Of a stretch of DNA of 9,027 bases, positions 1 to 5,468 are shown in pieces (position 1 is the first letter of the stretch; each line of letters begins with the position of its first letter). Made by a program: the position numbers and the translations under genes. Under the pieces are notes generated by a model. It saw only the letters and a program-made list of their open reading frames with translations, was not told the origin of the DNA and searched no databases. The stretch covers positions 1 to 9,027 of the forward strand of contig CAKUTY010000045.1 in assembly GCA_934692455.1 (NCBI GenBank). Reading direction: 5' to 3'. Source of the DNA: an uncultured Erysipelotrichaceae bacterium. Lineage in GTDB: Bacteria > Bacillota_I > Bacilli_A > Erysipelotrichales > Erysipelotrichaceae.

Positions 1-685
1 CAAGTAAACCTCTAATGTGGTTATATACTTTTAATACATCATTATTAAAATGAATATATTCATCTTCCTTAGTTAAGTTATAAGAGAAAGAAACTAAGGA
101 TTCATCTTGAGCTATTCTTTCAAACTTTCCTTCAAAGAAATTAGGTAAGAAGTCCAAGATACATTCACGAGCCAAATCACTTAAACGATTAAATAAGCTA
201 GCATTAGTATCCCTTATATCAATATCTAAATCTTTCATATAAAGAATATCACCAGCGTCCATCTTCTTTGTCATATAGATGATAGAAATACCTGTCTTTT
301 CATCTCCATTGATAATAGACCATTGAATAGGCGCACCACCCCTATATTTTGGAAGCAAGGAACCATGAATATTAATTGACTTATATTCAGGAAATTCTAT
401 AAGTTTAGATGGAATAAATTGGCCATAAGCACAAGTAATAATCAAATCAGGATTTAAATCCAAAATACCTTGATAATCATCTTTGATAAAAATAGGAGTA
501 AAAATTGGAAGATTATATTCCAAAGCTACTTCCTTTACAGGAGAAGCTGTCAATATTTGTTTACGCCCTACTTTCTTGTCAGCTTGGCTTACAACGCCAA
601 CAATATTATAGTTATTTTCAATTAAACCCCTAAGGACATTAGCTGCGAAAGCTGGGGTACCCATAAATACTATTCTCTTATTCAT
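1..685 (-). CDS. fmt: Methionyl-tRNA formyltransferase, C-terminal end cut off by the window edge
   Basis: This enzyme transfers a formyl group from 10-formyl-tetrahydrofolate to Met-tRNAfMet in the cytoplasm, preparing the initiator tRNA. The visible 228 residues read without a stop and hold the whole catalytic formyltransferase domain. They open with MNKRIVFMGTPAFA, the usual Fmt start, and carry GRKQILTASPVK (40-51), NIHGSLLPKYRGGAPIQW (105-122) and KMDAGD (141-146). The catalytic Asn, His and Asp known from E. coli correspond to N105, H107 and D143. The tRNA-binding C-terminal domain (the family is about 310 residues) lies beyond the left edge. The ATG at 685 is the only reasonable in-frame start, because the codons before it are not family-like. 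No Shine-Dalgarno sequence precedes it, and a TATAAT lies only about 10 bases upstream, so the mRNA may be leaderless. It is transcribed divergently from rpsT. Confidence 0.97.
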   Translation of the reverse strand, partial: MNKRIVFMGTPAFAANVLRGLIENNYNIVGVVSQADKKVGRKQILTASPVKEVALEYNLPIFTPIFIKDDYQGILDLNPDLIITCAYGQFIPSKLIEFPEYKSINIHGSLLPKYRGGAPIQWSIINGDEKTGISIIYMTKKMDAGDILYMKDLDIDIRDTNASLFNRLSDLARECILDFLPNFFEGKFERIAQDESLVSFSYNLTKEDEYIHFNNDVLKVYNHIRGLL

Positions 686-695
686 AACATTTAAA

Positions 696-725
696 ATTAT
701 AGCATAGTAAAAATTGCATTTACAA
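696..725 (-). promoter_or_regulatory. Likely fmt promoter (extended -10)
   Basis: On the minus strand TTGTAA (725-720) lies 18 bases upstream of TATAAT (701-696). The TATAAT is preceded by TG plus one base (704-702), which makes an extended -10. Transcription would start near 689, only about 4 bases before the fmt ATG at 685. The -35 is only a 4/6 match, so the extended -10 carries most of the evidence. Confidence 0.6.
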
Positions 726-742
726 AAGGACTTTGGTATAAT
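714..742 (+). promoter_or_regulatory. rpsT promoter (extended -10)
   Basis: TTGCAT (714-719), a 17-base spacer and a perfect TATAAT (737-742) form a near-consensus housekeeping promoter. TG at 734-735 makes the -10 an extended one. Transcription would start near 749, giving a leader of about 20 bases that contains the GGAGGG ribosome site (761-766), 3 to 4 bases before the rpsT ATG at 770. Its -35 directly abuts the -35 of the divergent fmt promoter. Confidence 0.8.
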
Positions 743-769
743 TTTTAAGCGTATTCATAAGGAGGGTCT

Positions 770-1033
770 ATGGCAAATATCAAGTCACAAAAAAAGAGAG
801 CTCTTACAAATGCTAAAAAGAATTTAGCTAACACTAGCGCTAAATCAAGATTAAAGACAGCTATCAAGAAAGTTGAAAAGGCTGTTGAAGCTAACGATAA
901 AGAATTAGCAGTAAAGGCATTTAACGAAGCAAATTCACTTCTTGATAAGGCTTTAACTAGCAACTTAAAACATAAGAATTTTGTAGCTAGAGAAAAAGCT
1001 AGATTAGCTAAAAAAGTTAATAGCTTAGCTTAG
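770..1033 (+). CDS. rpsT: 30S ribosomal protein S20
   Basis: S20 is a primary 16S rRNA-binding protein of the small subunit. The 87-residue product has the usual family length and composition: it starts MANIKSQKKRALTNAKKN, is very rich in Lys and Ala, and folds as a helical bundle. The family's conserved NxxxKSRLKTAIKKVEKAV pattern spans about residues 21-39. The start is fixed by GGAGGG at 761-766 and by the family N-terminus. It is a single-gene unit with its own strong promoter and its own intrinsic terminator, and it is the only plus-strand gene in the window. The predicted leader of about 20 bases leaves little room for a complex leader-based autoregulation, although pairing over the SD cannot be excluded. 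An antisense open frame over it on the minus strand (745-963) is a shadow of the Lys/Ala-rich coding. Confidence 0.98.
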   Translation: MANIKSQKKRALTNAKKNLANTSAKSRLKTAIKKVEKAVEANDKELAVKAFNEANSLLDKALTSNLKHKNFVAREKARLAKKVNSLA

Positions 1034-1046
1034 GTTAAGAATAAAT

Positions 1047-1072
1047 AAAGCATCAATTAAGATGCTTTTTTT
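1047..1072 (+). terminator. Intrinsic terminator of rpsT
   Basis: An 8-bp perfect stem, AAAGCATC (1047-1054) with GATGCTTT (1061-1068), closes a six-base AATTAA loop and runs into T residues up to 1072. It starts 13 bases after the rpsT stop codon. Read on the other strand, the same stem is followed by TATTTATT, so it could act weakly as a backup stop for minus-strand transcription coming from yebC. Confidence 0.88.
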
Positions 1073-1084
1073 AATGCCTTAGAC

Positions 1085-1110
1085 AAAAATAAAAGATGAC
1101 CGAAGTCATC
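1085..1110 (-). terminator. Intrinsic terminator with UUCG loop, downstream of the YebC2 gene
   Basis: On the minus strand the 6-bp stem GATGAC/GTCATC (1110-1105 and 1100-1095) closes a TTCG tetraloop, giving the very stable C(UUCG)G motif. It is followed by TTTTATTTTT (1094-1085). It begins 2 bases after the stop codon at 1113 and closes the three-gene unit 2783-1113. It faces the rpsT terminator 13 bases away. Confidence 0.88.
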
Positions 1111-1112
1111 AA

Positions 1113-1832
1113 TTATTCTTCAACGTTATGGAAAATTTCTTGAACATCATCAACTTCATCAAGTAAAGTTAATAATCTGTTCCATAATTCCTTATCATGT
1201 TCATCTTCAAGTTTCACATATTCTTGAGGAATCATCTTGATTGCACAAACTGTATATTCACAATCAGGAATAAGTGCATCAATTACTTCTTGAGCCTTAT
1301 GTAAATCACTTGGAGTTACATATACAGTCATTAAACCATCTTCAAGTTCGATATCTTCAACATTTACATCAGCTTCGATTAAAGTATCCAACATCTTTTC
1401 ATCATCTTCATAATTGAATGCTAATACACCCAAATTATCATAATTGAATGAAACTGAACCCTTAACACCTAACTTACAATGTGACTTATTGAAACATTGG
1501 TTCATAGAAGCGATAGTACGATTTGAATTATCTGTTAAACAGTCAACGATAATTGTAGCGCCATTTGGACCAATACCTTCATATCTTAAAGAATCATAAG
1601 ATTCAGTACTACCGCCCTTTGCCTTTTCGATCGCTCTTTTGATAACATCTGCAGGAACTTGGTTAGCCTTAGCTTCCTTAATCTTTGATCTTAATGTAAG
1701 ATTCATTTCAGGATCAGGAACACCACTCTTAGCGGCAATATAGATTTCTTTACCGTATCTTGAATAAACTTTTGTTTTCATTGCTGCAGTCTTTGCCATT
1801 GCAGCCGCTCTTACTTCATGTGCTCTTCCCAT
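1113..1832 (-). CDS. yebC: YebC/TACO1-family protein, YebC2 (YeeI-like) type
   Basis: The 239-residue product matches the YebC family over its full length. It opens with a basic N-terminal segment starting MGRAHEVRAAAMAKTAAMK, then KEIYIAAKSGVPDPEMN (28-44), the helical block ending VIKRAIEKAKGG (63-74), the signature YEGIGPNGATIIVDCLT (84-100) with DNSNRT after it, and a C-terminal domain ending EIFHNVEE. Older annotation calls the family transcriptional regulators. More recent work on YebC and mitochondrial TACO1 supports a ribosome-associated role in relieving stalling, notably at proline runs. The N-terminus MGRAHE, instead of MAGHSKW, and the YSRYGKEIYIAAK region resemble Bacillus YeeI (YebC2) more than classical YebC; this is from memory of the families. 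GGAGAGG (1849-1843) sits 10 bases before the ATG. It follows the Alg13-like gene by 19 bases and is probably cotranscribed with it. Family sure, subtype likely. Confidence 0.93.
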   Translation of the reverse strand: MGRAHEVRAAAMAKTAAMKTKVYSRYGKEIYIAAKSGVPDPEMNLTLRSKIKEAKANQVPADVIKRAIEKAKGGSTESYDSLRYEGIGPNGATIIVDCLTDNSNRTIASMNQCFNKSHCKLGVKGSVSFNYDNLGVLAFNYEDDEKMLDTLIEADVNVEDIELEDGLMTVYVTPSDLHKAQEVIDALIPDCEYTVCAIKMIPQEYVKLEDEHDKELWNRLLTLLDEVDDVQEIFHNVEE

Positions 1833-1851
1833 TTAATTTTTACCTCTCCAA

Positions 1852-2316
1852 CTATAACATTATATATTCTTTTAGCTTTTTCACAAATAAATCGTTATTA
1901 GAAACAAATTTTTTTGGTTTAAAGTTCAAAGCCTCCCTAACTTTATCATCAAAATCATCGCCATCATTCATCATTACAAGATAACCCTTTTGATAATATG
2001 CATTAACAATTTGAAGTTGATGATCGTTTTGATGTTCCTTATATTTCGATAAACGTGGAACTGCCAAAACCTTCTTATTCTTATTAAGACAACTAACAAT
2101 TGTGCCAACACCACCATGACAAATAACCAAATCAGCTTCATCAATATATTTATCAAAGTCATCCTTATCTAAATACTTATGAATTTCAAACTTCTTTGAT
2201 TCATAATCAGTAAAACCAGCCTGAACAATTATCTTATCTTTTATATTACTATGTTCAAGATAATCCAATAATCTTACAAAAGGCTTATCTTGAGTACCTA
2301 AACTTACAAAAATCAT
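1852..2316 (-). CDS. Alg13-like catalytic subunit of a split glycosyltransferase (EpsF/Cps14G type)
   Basis: A 154-residue protein corresponding to the C-terminal, nucleotide-sugar-binding half of a GT-B glycosyltransferase (GT28 C-terminal fold, as in Alg13 and bacterial CpsG/EpsF/PssE proteins). It begins MIFVSLGTQDKPF, has DLVICHGGVGT (62-72), the donor-binding glycine loop, and then PRLSKYKEHQNDHQ (87-100), where the His/Asp/Gln cluster is typical of the family. I place the start at 2316, not at an in-frame ATG at 2337. The shorter form begins at the conserved strand, overlaps the upstream stop as TAATG, and has GGGGGA (2332-2327) upstream as ribosome site. The one-base overlap suggests translational coupling with the Alg14-like partner, which should supply the acceptor half and membrane attachment. 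The sugar is not predictable; in streptococcal capsule systems such pairs add galactose, and in eukaryotes GlcNAc. There are no other polysaccharide genes in view. Confidence 0.9.
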   Translation of the reverse strand: MIFVSLGTQDKPFVRLLDYLEHSNIKDKIIVQAGFTDYESKKFEIHKYLDKDDFDKYIDEADLVICHGGVGTIVSCLNKNKKVLAVPRLSKYKEHQNDHQLQIVNAYYQKGYLVMMNDGDDFDDKVREALNFKPKKFVSNNDLFVKKLKEYIML

Positions 2317-2783
2317 TAGAAAATATTCCCCCAACACTCAGCCTTTGGATAAACTTCTAATAGCTCAGGCCACTGTACAATGAACTTATCGGCAATAGGA
2401 TAAATCAATTTACCAGCCTTAGTACCAGTAGTAATATTAGCCATTGTCTCAATCCAAACAACCTTCTTTTTAAACATATGAGCTATTTTACACATAGGAA
2501 CAGCAGTATGAGTACCTGTCGATACCACAAAGTCAGGTCTAATTATTAAGAAATAAATAAAAGATAAAATAATATTAAAAGGAAAAATAAATAAATATGG
2601 CAACAAATGATCTTGCGTACCATAGACAAGATATTTAACCTTCGAATACTTATCTTTTAAATATATAGTAGATTCTGTCTTTTCAGTAATCAAAGTATAG
2701 TCAACATCATTAAAAAGCTTCTTAAGCGCAAGAAGCTCTTCCAAATGACCACCACCACTAGATATAAAAATAACTTTCTTCAT
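2316..2783 (-). CDS. Alg14-like membrane-anchoring subunit of a split glycosyltransferase (Cps14F type)
   Basis: A 155-residue protein matching the N-terminal half of a split GT-B enzyme. It has the strand and loop KKVIFISSGGGHLEELL (2-18) with the GGGHL acceptor-side loop, a strongly hydrophobic stretch at about 61-81 (LPYLFIFPFN onward) that would attach it to the membrane, VVSTGTHTAVP (86-96), and a C-terminus reading KLIYPIADKFIVQWPELLEV followed by YPKAECWGNIF. This closely resembles my memory of the end of pneumococcal Cps14F. The partner is the overlapping Alg13-like gene downstream; together they should transfer a sugar from a nucleotide donor to a lipid-linked acceptor at the inner face of the membrane. 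The gene starts 37 bases after ptsI, just past its terminator. No Shine-Dalgarno sequence precedes the ATG at 2783. A TATAAT at 2818-2813 is the only promoter-like element seen. Confidence 0.9.
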   Translation of the reverse strand: MKKVIFISSGGGHLEELLALKKLFNDVDYTLITEKTESTIYLKDKYSKVKYLVYGTQDHLLPYLFIFPFNIILSFIYFLIIRPDFVVSTGTHTAVPMCKIAHMFKKKVVWIETMANITTGTKAGKLIYPIADKFIVQWPELLEVYPKAECWGNIF

Positions 2784-2786
2784 AAA

Positions 2787-2812
2787 TTAAAAAAGGGATG
2801 TTTCCATCCCTT
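2787..2812 (-). terminator. Intrinsic terminator after ptsI (GAAA tetraloop)
   Basis: On the minus strand an 8-bp perfect stem, AAGGGATG (2812-2805) with CATCCCTT (2800-2793), closes a GAAA loop, a stable GNRA tetraloop. TTTT then AATTT follow. It starts 8 bases after the ptsI stop codon and ends only a few bases before the Alg14-like ATG, so the downstream genes depend either on readthrough or on a promoter hidden in this 37-base gap. Confidence 0.9.
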
Positions 2813-2818
2813 ATTATA
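2813..2818 (-). promoter_or_regulatory. Possible -10 element for the Alg14/Alg13/YebC2 unit
   Basis: A perfect TATAAT on the minus strand lies immediately before the terminator hairpin. No good -35 is found 16 to 18 bases upstream; the closest is TTGTAA with a spacer of about 22. If it is used, the RNA would start near 2806, inside the hairpin, and would keep only its second half. TATAAT occurs by chance easily in such AT-rich DNA. Confidence 0.3.
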
Positions 2819-2820
2819 CA

Positions 2821-4530
2821 CTATTTAGCTAAAGCGTTTTTTACAAGTTCACTAACTTGTGCTTCAGTTTCACACTCAACTGCCTTAGCAGACAATTCTT
2901 TCATCTCTTCGTAGCTTAAACCGTTAATAATCTTACGAGCTCTTAAGATAGAAGTAGCAGACATAGAGAATTCATCTAAGCCTAAGCCAAGTAGTAATGG
3001 AGCAGCCATAGCATCACCAGCCATTTCACCACACATACCTACCCACTTGCAATTCTTGTGAGCACCTTCGATTGTCATCTTAACAAGTCTTAAGATAGAA
3101 GGGTTTAGAGGTTGATATAAATAAGAAACCTTTTCGCTCATTCTATCAGCAGCCATAGAGTATTGGATTAAGTCGTTAGTACCGATTGAGAAGAAATCAG
3201 CATGCTTAGCAAATTGATCAGCTAATACAGCACTTGCTGGAATTTCAACCATCATACCAACTTCAATCTTTTCCGCAACCGCAACACCTTCAGAAACAAG
3301 CTTTGCCTTTTCTTCTTCAAAAATTGCCTTAGCATCTAAGAATTCTTGAATAGTTGCGATCATTGGGAACATGATACAAAGTCTTCCATATACTGATGCT
3401 CTAATTAAAGCTCTTAATTGAGTTCTAAATACATCAGTTCTATCTAAGCAGAATCTAATAGCACGGTAACCTAAGAACGGATTCATCTCTTCTGGGAATG
3501 AGAAGTAATCTAACTTCTTATCACCACCGATATCTAGAGTTCTTACAACTACCTTCTTGCCCTTCATTCCCTCAAGTACAGCCTTGTAAGCTTCGAATTG
3601 TTCTTCCTCAGTTGGGAAATCAACAGTAGAGTTCATATATAAGAATTCAGTTCTAAATAAGCCGACACCTTCGCCACCGTTATTTAAAACACCTTCAACA
3701 TCATTTGGACCACCAATATTACCAGCTAATTCAACTTCGTGGCCATCAACAGATACTGACTTTTGATGAACCAATACCTTTAAAGCTTCCTTTTCAGCTA
3801 AGAAAGCTTCTCTTTTAGCCTTATAAGCCACTAATTCTTCTTCATCTGGATTAATAATAGCTAGACCATCAATCGCATCAAGAATCATCATATCGCCATT
3901 ATTACAGCTTTCAAGGATATTGCCTGTACCTACAACAGCAGGAATTTCAAGAGATCTAGCCATAATAGCTGAATGACTTGTTCTACCACCAACTGCAGTA
4001 CAGAAGCCTAAAGTATATGTTTTATTTAAAGAAGCTGTATCAGATGGAGTTAAATCATGTGCCACGATAATTACTTCTTCATTTATTGCGGTTAAATCAG
4101 GAATCTGCAAACCTAGAATATTACATAATAGACGATAAGAAACGTCTTTAATATCAGCAGCTCTTTCTCTAAAATAATCATTATCCATTGATTCAAACAT
4201 GGCAATCATACTATCAGAAACAGTCTTGCATGAATAATCAGCGCTATTTCCTTCACCAATCATGTCAACAATTTGACTAGCATATTCTGGATCTTGTGCC
4301 ATCATTAAATGAGCATCAAAGATAGCCAATTCTTCTTCAGAAAGATTAGCACTTGCTCTTTCTTTAACAAGATTAATATCACTAACAGTCTTTTCTAAAG
4401 CACTAGTGAAACGAGCCTTTTCTTCTTCGACACTTCCCTTTAAAGTGTTAGTTACACTAATTACAGGGCTTTCTAGTTTAAAAACCTTGCCAATCGCAAT
4501 GCCGCTACTAGCGGCGATTCCTTTAACCAT
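2821..4530 (-). CDS. ptsI: PTS Enzyme I (phosphoenolpyruvate-protein phosphotransferase)
   Basis: Enzyme I takes the phosphoryl group from phosphoenolpyruvate and passes it to HPr, the first step of all PTS sugar uptake. At 569 residues it is full length. It shows the N-terminal HPr-binding helical region, the phosphohistidine motif GGRTSHSAIMARSLEIPA with H186, and the C-terminal TIM barrel with GLFRTEFLY (R293), VVRTLDIGGDKK (R330, D337), MVEIPASA (E429), SIGTNDLIQY (D453) and WVGMCGEMAGD with the active-site C500. All key residues are intact. TAGGAGG (4547-4541) precedes the ATG by 10 bases. ptsH, the usual partner directly upstream of ptsI, is not here; instead the neighbours are a small HTH gene and hpf. 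The 42-base gap upstream holds two palindromes that may control it. It ends with a strong terminator. Confidence 0.98.
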   Translation of the reverse strand: MVKGIAASSGIAIGKVFKLESPVISVTNTLKGSVEEEKARFTSALEKTVSDINLVKERASANLSEEELAIFDAHLMMAQDPEYASQIVDMIGEGNSADYSCKTVSDSMIAMFESMDNDYFRERAADIKDVSYRLLCNILGLQIPDLTAINEEVIIVAHDLTPSDTASLNKTYTLGFCTAVGGRTSHSAIMARSLEIPAVVGTGNILESCNNGDMMILDAIDGLAIINPDEEELVAYKAKREAFLAEKEALKVLVHQKSVSVDGHEVELAGNIGGPNDVEGVLNNGGEGVGLFRTEFLYMNSTVDFPTEEEQFEAYKAVLEGMKGKKVVVRTLDIGGDKKLDYFSFPEEMNPFLGYRAIRFCLDRTDVFRTQLRALIRASVYGRLCIMFPMIATIQEFLDAKAIFEEEKAKLVSEGVAVAEKIEVGMMVEIPASAVLADQFAKHADFFSIGTNDLIQYSMAADRMSEKVSYLYQPLNPSILRLVKMTIEGAHKNCKWVGMCGEMAGDAMAAPLLLGLGLDEFSMSATSILRARKIINGLSYEEMKELSAKAVECETEAQVSELVKNALAK

Positions 4531-4554
4531 TTTAAAATTTCCTCCTAATAATCT

Positions 4555-4588
4555 ATAAAATTTTATCGCATTTCAATCATTGAAACAA
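4555..4588 (-). promoter_or_regulatory. Candidate ptsI promoter with two overlapping palindromic operator-like sites
   Basis: TTTCAATCATTGAAA (4571-4585) is a perfect 7+1+7 inverted repeat, and ATAAAATTTTAT (4555-4566) is a perfect 12-base palindrome 4 bases further on. On the minus strand TAAAAT (4565-4560) can serve as -10, with a weak TTGTTT (4588-4583) 17 bases upstream. In that arrangement the first repeat fills the spacer, the second covers the -10, and RNA would start near 4553, just ahead of the TAGGAGG ribosome site. The repeats are seen directly; the promoter and repressor role are inferred. Confidence 0.35.
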
Positions 4589-4896
4589 CTCAAAAAGTTT
4601 GCATAAGCTTTTTTACGATGACGGTAGTAAGTGGAAGAAGACAAATACCCTTCATACCAAGGTCCTTTTTTATTAAGAATCACCTCGTTTTGAATGATAA
4701 AACGATCTTCATCATCTAAGATATTAAATATTACATTTTCAATATAGTATCTAATTCTTCTCTTAATCAACAATGTGTCTTGACTGACAACATCACATTC
4801 TGGTCTTTCTGTATATTCTTTAGAAACCAAATAAGTTTTTGCCAACTCGGCAACAATCACTCTGTTATATTCAGAGGAAATTTTATTATTTGACAT
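4573..4896 (-). CDS. Small unrecognised protein with a C-terminal helix-turn-helix (sigma region 4/ArpU-like)
   Basis: I do not recognise this 107-residue protein as a named family. It is charged and has no signal peptide or membrane segment. Its second half, with helix DDEDRFIIQNEVILNKKGPW (61-80), reads like a sigma-70 region 4 or ArpU-type helix-turn-helix, and YLSSSTYYRHRKKAYANFL (84-102) looks like a DNA-recognition helix rich in Ser, Tyr, Arg and Lys. Residues 28-52, with PECDVVSQDTLLIKRRIRYY, would be an N-terminal helical part. The start is uncertain. ATG at 4896 has no Shine-Dalgarno; a TTG at 4911, which would add MNNLK, has the weak AAAGAAAG upstream. The gene follows hpf closely and its stop codon lies inside the palindrome upstream of ptsI, so control of itself or ptsI is possible but unproven. 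Similar small proteins may occur in Erysipelotrichia and Mollicutes. Confidence 0.75.
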   Translation of the reverse strand: MSNNKISSEYNRVIVAELAKTYLVSKEYTERPECDVVSQDTLLIKRRIRYYIENVIFNILDDEDRFIIQNEVILNKKGPWYEGYLSSSTYYRHRKKAYANFLSCFND

Positions 4897-4919
4897 TTTT
4901 AAATTATTCAATTCTTTCT

Positions 4920-5441
4920 TTATTGTGTTACTTCAATTAAGCCATAATGGCCATCATTACGTTTATATACAACAGCAATCTTATCTGCATCAATATCTTT
5001 ATAGATGTAGAAAGAATGAGACAACATTTCCATTTGTAAAATAGCTTCATCAAGACTCATTTCATCCGCAAAAATCATCTTAGTCTTTACAGGAATTTCT
5101 GGTTCAGTAATATTCTCATCAACGAAATTCTGAGCTAAAGAATCCTTATGTCTTCTTGAAAGACGAGATTTTTGTCTTCTAATTTGATCCTCAATCTTAT
5201 CAATAGCTAAATTTACACCTGTTTCAAAATCATCATGCACTATTTCAGAACGACATAATCCAATCTTTGTTGGAATACTCGCCTCAATTTTCAAAGAACT
5301 GTTATAAGGCTTTACGGTAATTCTAGCAGTTGTGTCATCACTCACCGCAAAATACTTAGTTAGAAATGATAGACGATTTTCAATGTGCTCTCTCATTTCA
5401 TCAGTAATAGTGATATTTTCGCCGTAAATTACAAATTTCAT
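4920..5441 (-). CDS. hpf: Long-form ribosome hibernation promoting factor
   Basis: Long HPF binds the 30S decoding region and joins two ribosomes into inactive 100S dimers under stress or slow growth. At 173 residues it has both family parts: the S30AE fold (about 1-100), starting MKFVIYGENITITDEMREHI and ending in the basic RRQKSRLSRRHK (88-99), then a linker, then the C-terminal dimerisation domain (about 118-171) with MSLDEAILQMEMLSHSFYIY (128-147) and VVYKRNDGHYGLIEV (157-171). The start is fixed by AAAGGAGG (5457-5450), 8 bases before the ATG, the best ribosome site in the window. It lies 27 bases after the DUF2779 gene and just before the small HTH gene. I see no clear private promoter, although in Bacillus the homologue is strongly stress-controlled. 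Confidence 0.97.
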   Translation of the reverse strand: MKFVIYGENITITDEMREHIENRLSFLTKYFAVSDDTTARITVKPYNSSLKIEASIPTKIGLCRSEIVHDDFETGVNLAIDKIEDQIRRQKSRLSRRHKDSLAQNFVDENITEPEIPVKTKMIFADEMSLDEAILQMEMLSHSFYIYKDIDADKIAVVYKRNDGHYGLIEVTQ

Positions 5442-5468
5442 ATTTTCTTCCTCCTTTATATGAAATAT

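Noticed and set aside
745..963. 72-codon open frame antisense to rpsT
   Set aside because: It is a shadow of the Lys/Ala-rich rpsT coding strand, spans the rpsT promoter and start, and has no family likeness.
1760..1984. 74-codon plus-strand open frame
   Set aside because: It runs antisense across the start of the YebC2 gene and the end of the Alg13-like gene, with low-complexity Leu/Phe content and no ribosome site.
1974..2162. 62-codon minus-strand open frame
   Set aside because: It lies wholly inside the Alg13-like gene in another frame.
2317..2337. Upstream ATG at 2337 extending the Alg13-like protein by seven residues
   Set aside because: It would place the GGGGGA ribosome site inside the coding region; the start at 2316 fits the family N-terminus and the TAATG overlap.
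4548..4576. TTGAAA (4576-4571) with GATTAT (4553-4548) as the ptsI promoter
   Set aside because: Spacing is 17, but RNA would start inside the ptsI Shine-Dalgarno sequence, so the TAAAAT alternative is preferred.
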